Positions 54,575 to 64,000 of a stretch of 64,000 bases of DNA are shown here, piece by piece. The notes under the pieces were generated by a model. The model was not told the DNA's origin, did no database searches, and saw only the letters and a program-made list of their open reading frames with translations. The position numbers were made by a program, and so were the translations under genes. Position 1 is the first letter of the stretch; each line of letters opens with the position of its first letter. Source of the stretch: Ctena decussata (lineage: Eukaryota; Mollusca; Bivalvia; Lucinida; Lucinidae); the NCBI GenBank assembly GCA_963989385.1, contig OZ022501.1, forward strand, positions 1,932,001-1,996,000, written 5' to 3'.

Positions 54575-55396
54575 TGTACCGAAGTAATAAAAAGAAACAA
54601 TGAAGTCTTTTAATAGTGATCCTATAGATTTTATTAAAGTTAATTTCTAACTTTTTGTCTTTAAAATTTTAATTTCTGAATTTGGCTTTTTGTTTCCGAA
54701 ATATTTCCTAAAAGTTAAAGATGAGAGTTCAAAGGTTGAATATGTCGTTTCTAACGGACAGTATATCCGCGCGATAGCAAGCAAAACGCATATTACCAGT
54801 CCTTCTGAATTTCTATTATTTTATACCCAGTTGGAATGATGCAATGGCATGAACAACGCAGTAATCCTTTAGTCATCATCCCAACCAGGTCACCAAAAAC
54901 GCCTTCAACCCTGAACCCTGCAGCCATTGGATGAAATTATATTGGTTAATCACCTGACCAACCAATATATCTCAATTCCATCGCAAAAGCTGTACTTTTA
55001 GTCATGTGACACACCAGGTGCAGTGTCACCCCTACAATATATTTAAGTACAATCATCAACAATTGACAGATAGTATATAAAAAATCAGTTGAAAATATGT
55101 TATCTCTATAAATATTTCCTAAAACTGTCCATTATAAGTCAACAATGAAGGGCTTATTTATGCATATGTCATTGGAAATACTAAATTTACCAATCACCTG
55201 ACCAGTGCAGTGACCCTTCATTATTGCGTTATTATTTAGTATATTTAACAGTACATTTTAATAGTACATTTTAACAGTTTTCTACAAAATCTTAAATCCT
55301 AATGTTTTTAATAAAAGAAGCATAATTCAACAAATTTAAATTATGAACTCATTAGATCAATCATTATAAAATCATTCAAAGCCCTGCTTTGCAACA
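54575..55396 (-). repeat. Right LTR (5' LTR if read on the minus strand)
   Basis: TGTACCG...TTGCAACA, with GTAA immediately following. Both LTRs are 822 bp. Confidence 0.92.
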
Positions 55397-55859
55397 GTAA
55401 GTTTCAATGCCATTAGCATCGCAAACGACTGCGTAATACCCCGCCACATCATGCCTCTTTCAATCCCTGATTTTTAGTTTGTCTATTGTTTCCTTTGTAT
55501 TACCCTAGGCAGGGGCAACCAGGCCCCACTGAACAAAACTTTTGTCTAGACAGGACACTTTGTAAATCTGGCCACTTGCTGTAAGCTTCCGAGTAATCAT
55601 TTTAGCGATATTATATACATAGATGTGACCTCGAAGCATGGGCAGATAATCCTCTTACGGCATAATTTGCATCACAGCAAGAACCTTTAATAACTTCTAT
55701 CATTAGTTGGCAGTTTCAGAAAAATCTATTTATTCTACAATTTTGTATAGATTGTATCATTATTTTATGCATGTATATAGCTGAACGGCAACGTGAAACA
55801 TGATACCGGCCACATATGTGGATATTAAGAGGCATCCGGTAGAGTGACGTAGCGTTGTT

Positions 55860-56125
55860 TGTCATGCTACATGTAAGAGCCCTGTGGAGAAAAATTGGTA
55901 TGTAGTTCAAGACATACAGACGGACCTACACGAAAGCATGCCACCGCATGTCACTAGTCCGGTGCAGAAGATTCATCAATTCAACAAGTATATTGTGAAC
56001 TTTGGAATTTAGGTTGTTAACTTTGTTGTTATAAATCACCAATTCGCAGATGTGTAAGAAAGTCGGGTCGCACGAAAACCAGTCTGGTCGTAAATGTGCA
56101 ATTCTATTTTTGAAATCCACATGTT
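55860..56125 (+). repeat. Dispersed repeat, copy 1 (see 58040-58365)
   Basis: Shares GAGCCCTGTG, GCATGCCACC, AACAAGTATATTGTGAACTT and TTCTATTTTTGAAATC with the second copy in the same order. Reading frames across it are not conserved. Confidence 0.7.
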
Positions 56126-56139
56126 AAAGGATTGATATC

Positions 56140-57440
56140 CCCCTTTGGAAATAAAACCAGAGAACCATTGGTCCTGTAGCTCACCTGAGCCCATTCATCC
56201 TCAGCACTCAAGAGTATGTCACTTTAATGCAAACAGAACAATGTGGCAGAATTTTAATTTCGGCCAAGATTTTATGCTGGTCCTAGTTATCATGAAGTTT
56301 GATGAAGTTTGGATACAAAGAAAAGCTCTTATGCTCGGGACAAAGTCAAACATGGGTTATCTAAACACTCAAGGACAAATGCCTCCAAGGTGAAATGTAC
56401 AATATAGCCACATTTCGAACTCCTCAAATGCATGCCTTAATTATCAGCAAGTTTTATCAAGTTCCCATAAAGAAATAAAGTTGTTATGCACGGGACAACA
56501 TTTACCCATTGCAAGTGTATGAGAAAATATTTCAGTCTTTAATGGCAAATAACTCCGAAATGAATATAATGAACTGTCCAAGATTTAAACTCGTCCGAGG
56601 TTTTATGCCTATTCTAATTATCTGCAAGTCTCCAAAAGAGGCAATGTAAAGAAAAAAAATAGCATTCGCTTGCCAAGGCAACCAATCAAAATCAATGAGT
56701 TGGCAAAACTTATTTGGTTGGTACAGAACTGCTCCAGGAACATTTCGTAAATCTTTTGTCAAAATATCTGCATTTACACAGAAATAACTTTCCCCATTAT
56801 AAGTCTACAGAAATTTTAAATTGCCATAGCTATGAAACAACATGGGCAATATGTGGTTGGTAGAAAAGTTTGTCAAAATATCTGCAGTAACACACCAATA
56901 GATGCAGATTTTCAAATTCCCCATTATAAGTCAAGGGCAACTTTAAGTTACCACAGCAACCAGCAAACTGCTGGAGCAATGGCCGTGAAAAGCAGTGTTT
57001 TTATAGAGGTTAATGAGTTCTATGATCCTTCCTGTGAAGCTTGAGCTTTATTGGCCTTGCAGTTTTTGAGGAGATGATTTTTCGATATCTTGTTTTCTTT
57101 TTTTAGCCATTTGGGTGCCGTGGCAACCAAACAAATTGTGCAAGTTGCACAACTTGCATGTGCTTTGTAGAGGACTACTCTAGGAGCATTTCTGTAAAGG
57201 TATTGTCAAAATATCTGCAGTGACATAGCAATAAATGCAATTTTATAATTTTCCCATGCAAGTCAATGGAAACTTTAAGTTGCCTTACAATTTGTATAAA
57301 AAAACAGTATTATTGGTGTCTTTTGCCTATAGATGCTATATATGAAATTTGGTAACAACGGCCTTGCAGTTCCATCGGATATGTCGTTTAAAATATGGAC
57401 AGACGGACGGACGAAGGACGATGGACGACGAATGCCAAGC
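56140..57440 (+). repeat. Repeat-rich element ending in a GGACGGACGA tail
   Basis: Contains TCCTGTAGCTCACCTGAGC, repeated TTTGTCAAAATATCTGCA blocks (56755, 56870, 57205) and CCCCATTATAAGTC blocks, ending near GACAGACGGACGGACGAAGG. Noncoding; resembles other bivalve dispersed repeats with internal duplications. Confidence 0.55.
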
Positions 57441-57746
57441 TTACATTCGGCTGAACAGGGACAGTTTGCAAATGACTTTTCAGTATAATACTTCGAATTC
57501 TGATTTATATAGATTTTTTCTCGCTTTTACATATTCTTTCGACGGCCGGAGTTTTCAAGAAAATCGCTAGGAAATGGGTGGGATCGATTAGTTTACCCTT
57601 AAATTTGACCTACTTATTTGATGAGTTAAACCGGATAAGGAATTGAATGGAGAATAAAATAGCTAGCCAATTTTCTCATGACGTAAGAGGTCACCACGAA
57701 GGGGTCACGCTACTAAGAAAGATGCGCAAGGACTTGAGTTTTTTTT

Positions 57747-57747
57747 T

Positions 57748-57792
<45 letters not shown>
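57747..57792. repeat. (GT)n microsatellite
   Basis: A T run followed by about 20 GT units. The poly-Val/Cys frame across it is spurious. A poly-A run follows at 57919-57943. Confidence 0.95.
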
Positions 57793-57794
<2 letters not shown>

Positions 57795-58039
57795 CGGCTT
57801 TTCTACAGACTTTTCCCTCTTTTTCCTGCTTTTCTCTCCTTATTTGCTTTGTTATTGCGCATTTATCCCATATTTTTATTTTTGCTCTGCTTTTTCGGTA
57901 TGCTCAGTTGGCCGTTTGTAAAAAAAAAAAAAAAAAAAAAAAACAGGGTCAAAGTCGGAAACTAAGAACAGACAGATGGACAGCCAACGTGAAAACATAA
58001 TAACCCGCTGCTTTCTAGAGGAGACGTATGCTTAGTCAT

Positions 58040-58365
58040 GCTGAGAGCCCTGTGAAGAAAAATGGCCTATAACATAATTAAATTGTCCAACACATACAGA
58101 CGAGCCTACTCGAAGGCATGCCACCACATGTCGCAGAAGATGTATCAGAACAGAACAAAAACAGAACAAATCTTATTTCAGAATAATATGTCAGGCCACT
58201 CACATGTGGCATATGAGAAAAAGTATATACATAATACGATGGCATCAATGTAACAAGTATATTGTGAACTTTGAAATTTAAAATGTTATCAATCACCAAC
58301 TCGTAAATGAAAGAAAGTCGTGTCGTAAATGTGAAGTTCTATTTTTGAAATCTACATGTTAAATC
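58040..58365 (+). repeat. Dispersed repeat, copy 2
   Basis: Partner of 55860-56125, with an extra 70-bp stretch in the middle. Confidence 0.7.
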
Positions 58366-61129
58366 CTCTGGAGATTAAAAAGGCACAGTTTGCGAGTGCC
58401 TCTTTAGTCACTTCCTATATAAATAAAAATATTAGATAACAAGGTACCCGTCACGTACCATTTCGTTATCAATTCTCGTCTACTAGGTTGCAAACTATGG
58501 CAAAGCGCCATTTCCTTAGCAACAAGCAAGTTTGTTGAACTTATATATACTAGGTCAAAAAAGTTCCTATACATGAAATTTCTTCTGTTGCTATGGCAAT
58601 TGCAGAAATTAAGAACATATATAGTTTACTAATTTCAAAAGAGTATCCATTTGCTTATTGGACAAACTTATTTGTTTTGGTTTCCTAATACTACACATGC
58701 TACAAGGGGCGTTTGAATATGCAAGGGGTAATTTTTCATTTTCACAGAGTAACATCATTAAAACTGCTCAAGTTCACAGTTTTTAAAATTGGTTTGTGAA
58801 TAATGATTTCCAAGATATTGCGCTCCATACACAAGAGCAAGGCCTTAGGTAAGGCTACTTGCCAAAGAAATCAAAATTTGACCACTTCTGATACGAGAAT
58901 TTGAACCACAAGTCAGCGTACTGTGATTCCTTTAAAGACTGTTTAAATGCCACTTTCAGTGGGATTTCCATAGGAAATCGAAATCGTAATGGCTAGCGGG
59001 CGTGTAACAATTCTTCCAATTTTGTCATTATGTCATGAAAACAATCACAAAACTAAAATGTTTATGAAGAAACTTTGAAAAAAGACCGACAGGTACAGTA
59101 ATAATGACGCCTTGAAAATCGCTATATTTTTAATGAAAAGGGAGATAATCTGAGAATTTGAAGGATTTAAACCTCGCCTGTAAAGCCTGAGTACAAGACA
59201 TTAAACATTTTAAGCGTTTTTCGAGCTTCCTGCATTATGGACTTTTCTGCGCAATACAAAATTTATTCCTGCGCATGCGCAGAAATGAGATGCATTCAAA
59301 TTGACTCCTATCGAATAATGCCAGATAACTCTAATGTGAAAACGTATGGGTTGACAATTTTCTGAGCATTTTGTTCTTTTGCGTCTCCCCAAACATACAT
59401 GAGCCTCAATTAATTCCAATATGCACTTGGTTCCTTGAAAATATGGCCGATAGTTGGTATCGTTACTTTTTTGACCGAGTATATATTCCTTCAAATTAAG
59501 TCAACGTCTTCTTTTTCTTTTCTTTCACCGTGGCCTGCAGAAGCGTCTTAGGTGAGCCAGAAGGTCTTTGAAGAGCTGACCAAACCATATCAGTTTCCGT
59601 TTCTTAGCCATAGTCAGGAGTTATTTAAACTATCCAATGGCTGTTTTTATCTATCTACGAGCATCCTTATTAGTCGTGTTTGTGCGGTAAATAGATAGTA
59701 GAATATTCTATATACTATAAAAACAACGAAATGTTCCCTGACTACCCGAATGCAGCCGCCATCGGCACAAGAATGATGTCGCAGCAGACGAATTAACTGA
59801 GTGGTGACCTGTGTATATTCTGCGCTCGTCGTTTTGGGAGAGCGCCTCAGTTGTCTGTATATATGTTTGCTCCTTCGGAAACAGTCTGATGTAGGGCTGC
59901 ACCGTCTGCTCATGCCCACTGTCCCAATTCTTAGAATTTTACGGTAATATGTTTTACAACTAAGGAGATGTAATGCAGATATGAAATGATCTGCAATGCA
60001 GTGCACGGAGGGCCGACTGACAAGTGGCTGGGTCGTTTTCCCAGTCACAAGCAATTGGCCCTCCGTGCGCTACTTGTACTTGGACTCATCTATATGCTTC
60101 CAAAGTTTGCAAACATTTCATTACAGTTACAAGTATCGATGCTGCTTACTACCATGCTTATATTAGACTCCCTTGTTGTTTACATGTTTGTAAACCTGAG
60201 ATTATTGAATAAAGTTGGAAAATTGTGTAATTTGGTAAAATTTGGCAAAATATCAATTGTACAATAGCACAATAACTACAGTAGTTGCTTGGTTGTGACT
60301 ATGTTTGCAACACTTTAATTCCTTATGTCAATACGGCTGCTGACGGAAGGGTAATGAATTCGCTGCGATGACATAGGCTGTTATTCCTGTCGATGCTTAT
60401 TTCCAGCGGGCTCATATCGTCGAAATGACGTCGCATCAACGTCAGTACGACGTCATTACAACGTCATGTGTCTGCTGAGTTGTGATTTCATCTCGAGGTA
60501 AGGATCTGAGTCTTCACTGGAAGCACATGCACTTAACCCACTGAACTACCGGGGATATAAATATGTGGCATAATCCGGTTATTTGACCCGCCTATATTTC
60601 CACCTCCTCCCACCATACCCACACACCCTCTAGATTTGTTTGGCTTATATATATAGAATTTTACCTACGGAATAAAGCGAATTTGTTGTTTGTTGTTTTT
60701 TTGGCGCTAAAGGTTAATCTTAATTGTTGTAAACATGAAATCGATTCTTAAAATTCTCAGTCGATTCATGTATGAGTAACTGTAAATATGAAATAAATAA
60801 CTTGCAGGTGCAGAAAAAACACTTTGAATGGAATCGGTTTCTTACAATCAGTGTTAACACGCTGACGGATGCCAACATGTAACGAAATGACCGGTCTGTT
60901 TAACAGTCATTGGACTGATTGCGAGAACAGTCTTTAAGTCCCGGACTTTTGCTTTGACTCACGCCATGAAGAAATACATGTGCGAACAGCAAACAATTCC
61001 AACCTATCAACATTTATTTTGTTGTTGCCAACAGAGATGACACAAATCAGGCTGTGCATATGCACAAGCTGATCGTTGGCCTTTTATACGCAAATACAAC
61101 GGCACTTCTCATTTCTCCATTCACAACAG
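58366..61129. other. Unassigned sequence upstream of defensin-like exon 3
   Basis: Includes a hairpin CACGGAGGGCC / GGCCCTCCGTG (60003-60067), an AGCAGGCACA-like GACGTC-rich palindrome (60410-60478) and a MITE-end scrap (TTTTTGGCGCTAAAGGTTAA, 60699). I could not find the signal-peptide exon of defensin-like gene 3 here. Confidence 0.45.
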
Positions 61130-61268
61130 GTGGAGCCAAAGTTAACACAGTCAACTATGGTCACGGATGTCCGGGTAAATTGCTGAAATGTAGTTTGGAC
61201 TGCAGACGAGCAGGGTTTAAACTTGGTTTTTGTTACCATGTTCTATGCTTCTGCGTGAACAGCGGCAA
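61130..61268 (+). CDS. Defensin-like (CS-alpha-beta) gene 3, cysteine exon
   Basis: The acceptor TCACAACAG enters in phase 1 and the donor AA|GTAAGC leaves in phase 2, as in genes 1 and 2. It encodes GHGCPGKLLKCSLDCRRAG and FKLGFCYHVLCFCVNSG: six cysteines spaced C-x6-C-x3-C-x9-C-x4-C-x-C, identical to gene 1, with a GFC gamma-core. GCPG..LKC...C resembles molluscan defensins. If the donor is not used, the frame stops right after GK. The frame is also open upstream to an ATG at 61054, with a moderately hydrophobic N-terminus (LIVGLLYANTTALLI) that could act as its own signal. No conserved third exon was found. Confidence 0.75.
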
Positions 61269-61319
61269 GTAAGCGAACGAGTATTTAATACTCCTATTTA
61301 TTTATTTTGTATCTATAAT

Positions 61320-61748
61320 CTCACACCTGGTCAACTATGTTTTCAAGAATGTTACGAAACGAAAAAGAACTGTTACGAAACGAAAAACAGTCATAGCTGC
61401 CAAACGACCTGTCCATCAGGTCGTTTTGTAACTTTGGTTCTTTTTCGTTTCGTAACAGCTCTTTTTCGTTTCGCAACAGTCCTTGTATATACATAGTTGA
61501 CCAGGGGTGGGTGATCTGCAGAATTTCATTAATTATTGACAAAAGCAACATCCATATTCACCCCATGTTAGCTATGTATATATAAGGGCTGCTACGAAAC
61601 GAAAAAGAGCTGTTACAAAACATAAAACAGTCATAGTTACCAAACGACCTGATCATCAGGTTGTTTGGTAACTATGACTCTTTTTCGTTTCGTAATAGCT
61701 CACTTTCTTTTTGGAACAGCCTTGAAAACATAGTTAACCAAGTGTGAT
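61320..61748. repeat. Compound palindrome with GTTACGAAACGAAAAAG repeats
   Basis: Two adjacent hairpins (61350-61495 and 61590-61735) have arms rich in GTTACGAAACGAAAAAG and centres CAAACGACCTG / CAGGTCGTTTTG. Outer ends TCAACTATGTTTTCAAG and TTGAAAACATAGTTAACC are inverted copies of each other. Begins about 50 bp after defensin-like exon 3. Confidence 0.8.
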
Positions 61749-61860
61749 ATTGCTTTCTTTGGTTTACAAATGTATAGAGTATGATGACCCTAAACCGGAA
61801 ATAGTTGATGCTATTATTAGCATCTAAAGAAATACAGATCTCACACTTGAACAACTTTGA

Positions 61861-61907
61861 AGGTGGGATTTGATTGTATTAATTCCTGATCATTGCCTAT
61901 CTTTATT
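61861..61907 (+). repeat. Short RT-element tail scrap
   Basis: GGGATTTGATTGTATTAATT and CCTGATCATTGCCTATC match the ends of the 36161-36560 and 39530-39595 tails. Confidence 0.7.
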
Positions 61908-63452
61908 GCCACTGAAGAAAATATTTTGACTCTAGATCTAGATCCCGTCCCTTTGAGGTCAAGATCCTCAGTGAAAATATATAGCTTGAAAATCATTGTA
62001 GATATTCACCAAGACAAAAACATGAACTTGTCTTAGAACTTTGAAATCCTACCAGCCGTTTCTGGACACTCTCCTGTCATACCAGAGCTTCTTTATGCTT
62101 TTGAATCGCGGACCTTTACAGCAGAGTCATAGAAAAGAACGCAGGCCTTTGAGATTAGATGCTACTGAAAGTTACGAGTATTGAACATCGCAAACTAGGA
62201 CCACAATATTATTGAAAATCCAACCAGCCATTGGAGAAGATAAAGAGCTCCTGACCGAGTCAAGAAATGACAACTATATATGGTGGTTTGGCCCCATCTC
62301 AAGGTTTTCAGCCTTGGGAAAGACAATGGAAAAAGTGGAAAATGAAGAAGAGGTAGACATACTACCACGCAAACAGCAGTTTCCTTTATTCGATTGTTCA
62401 ATCATCCCATACTGACATGAGCCGAACAAATTTTGAGACCGTTATGCCTTCAAGAAAATGACAGCTCGATCGAGACACAAAGACACCGGCGGTCAAAAAT
62501 AGCATCAAAGCGATCACCGTCTAACAGTTATTATTACATCGCACTGCCTTACAGTAGCTTGACAGTCTGTCTGGCCCGCCCATTGACCTTTCGATTGGAT
62601 AGGGTTTTAAAGACTGACGTACAACACTGCAGCAGTATGCGGTGTTAGATTCAGGGAACAGATTAATGAAAATACCGAATTAAGTATCCAGTCCCTCTTT
62701 GACTTGGCTAAGTTTTTTTCAAGGAGTAAACTAAATACACACACACACACACACACACAGAATGGAGAACAACAAATAGAAAGCCATCGGTACGGGTTGG
62801 AAAAATTAGGAAATCAAATAAGCTAGTTAGTTTGATGACAGAAGTGATAATAATTGGGCTCTTCTTTCTTTACATAATAACTTTTCCCATTGAAATGTTT
62901 ATTGTTGATATACATGAGAATACTGTATGAAAAATACGCGCGAACACTGACGCACACAAGATCACTAATGCCGCAATGTGACAAGCAAATATCTTCTTTT
63001 TTTTCTAGCAAATCATTATACTGATCTTGATCTGTTTGTCAGTGTGACGGTCGCATCGGATTATCAATGCTGGCGAGCGTTGAGTGGTTAATATTGTATT
63101 TCATTTGTTTTGCGACGGAGATCGCCATTTCAAATAAAAACAAATAAAAACAGACTATTGTTCAAATACATTTCGGAAAATATTACCCTCTTATTTTTGA
63201 TAAAATCTAACCTATCAGTTTTATCGATCTTGTACATGTTAATTCTCTAAACAATGCAAAACTACATTTTGTGGTGCAAGGGAATTTATTTCAATTATAC
63301 GACTGAAATTTAGTGAAATATTTCCGAACAGGATTTCGGATACATGTATCACCTTGGCTGTTCAAAATATATTGATTGATTGGAGATTATTGTTTATTCG
63401 CCCGTTATCGGGACTGCAGAGCTCCATATATGATTGGGTTTTGAGGATAATT
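61908..63452. other. Unassigned sequence
   Basis: Contains an (AC)n microsatellite at 62737-62759 and two short plus-strand frames (62212-62415, 62433-62648) without recognisable features. Confidence 0.45.
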
Positions 63453-63520
63453 CATATGTTGTGACCCCTAATTAGAACCGTCGCGACGAGACGATTCCAA
63501 TGAAGGGTCACATCATGTGT
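63453..63520. repeat. Hairpin related to 21192-21264
   Basis: Arms CATATGTTGTGACCCCTAAT and its diverged complement ATGAAGGGTCACATCATGTG around GTCGCGACGAGAC. The loop and arm plan match the 21-kb hairpin. Confidence 0.65.
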
Positions 63521-64000
63521 TGTTGTGGAGAAATATGAACAAATTGCCCCTTCATATGTGCAGCACTGGACCTTATCATGGTCTGCACTGCTCATTTGTG
63601 TAGCCCTACGGGAATTGATCAATCCCAGCTCAGAGTGATAATCCCCCTTCTTAGTGTAAACGATCTTTTAAAGGGTTGCGGTGGTTCACAGAGAATTTCC
63701 CGGAACAATTCAGCTGAGAACGTCTACCACAGGTAATGATCAGATATGATCGAATGAGAGTATTAAGAGAGAAATAGATCAGTAACTATTCCGATCAAAC
63801 TGCAAGGATATGAAGCTGTTTTGAGCATCAGGATAACAATAATTCTTTTAAGAAATAGTTCTGTCACTCTCACACTGAACTTCTTGCAAAAGAGTTCCAG
63901 TTCTAAACAAAGCTGTTTCAACTCTATATGCCAGTTGTTTAAAAGCTGTTACCTGGCCTACCAAAACCAATTTTGTGTAGAAAAAAATGTATAGGCCTAT
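63521..64000. other. Unassigned sequence to window end
   Basis: Nothing recognised. Confidence 0.45.

Larger units (their letters stand above)
49283..55396 (-). mobile_element. Young non-coding LTR retrotransposon (LARD-like)
   Basis: Two direct 822-bp LTRs flank a 4.47-kb interior, and GTAA duplicates the target on both sides (49279-49282 and 55397-55400). The only LTR difference I can find is one base (AAGTAATTAAAAG versus AAGTAATAAAAAG). No gag, protease, RT or integrase can be read in any frame; the longest frames are under 100 codons. A TGGTGCCGTTCGACGG primer-site-like sequence lies on the minus strand just inside the right LTR, so the element probably reads right to left. Its interior has a 50321-50515 tandem repeat and a long poly-T tract. 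It presumably uses the proteins of a relative. Confidence 0.9.

Noticed and set aside
57647..58000. 117-codon ORF containing a VCVCVC stretch
   Set aside because: It is translation of a GT microsatellite plus poly-T and poly-A tracts.
60161..60192. Signal-peptide-like start (MLLTTMLILDSLVVYMF) as exon 1 of defensin gene 3
   Set aside because: None of the possible donors gives the phase-1 junction required by the 61130 acceptor.
60482..60552. tRNA-like sequence near CCACTGAACTACCGGGGA
   Set aside because: No A/B box pair and no cloverleaf can be formed; part of it resembles a MITE core scrap.

Overview
The window is nuclear DNA from an animal, very probably a marine bivalve (inferred). It is AT-rich, short coding exons sit between long introns, and repeats are dense. 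The repeats are of kinds familiar from bivalves: large palindromic MITEs, 160-180 bp tandem cores in Helitron/Pearl-like elements, and tRNA-derived SINEs. No complete long ORF of a cellular gene is present; most reading frames are chance or transposon-derived.

Layout. 1-2402: 5' part of a decayed Ty1/copia-type retrotransposon on the minus strand (LTR, tRNA-iMet primer site, broken gag, open protease-integrase running off the edge). 3182-5000: 3' part of a reverse-transcriptase element. 5058-13735: the last six exons of an unrecognised, probably secreted, glycoside-hydrolase-like gene on the plus strand, with tandem arrays, MITEs and a TIR transposon in its introns. 13736-22800: repeats, including a tandem duplication with a dated insertion and a Helitron-like element with two internal arrays. 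22800-28640: defensin-like gene 1. 28640-42600: nested DNA transposons, a LINE end and a graveyard of RT-element remnants. 42600-45700: defensin-like gene 2, a diverged duplicate of gene 1 whose second intron holds a MITE interrupted by a 332-bp palindrome. 49283-55396: a very young LTR retrotransposon without genes. 55400-61000: repeats. 61130-61268: the cysteine exon of a third defensin-like gene. The rest is repeats and unassigned sequence.

The main biological content is a small cluster of CS-alpha-beta (defensin-type) peptide genes that no long ORF reveals. Genes 1 and 2 have three exons (signal peptide, cysteine domain, conserved C-terminal tail); gene 3 shows the same cysteine spacing and the same intron phases. 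Gene 2 has lost the fourth cysteine and the GXC gamma-core through a 12-bp in-frame deletion. The rest is mostly a record of transposition, with several nested or empty-site insertions that give relative ages.
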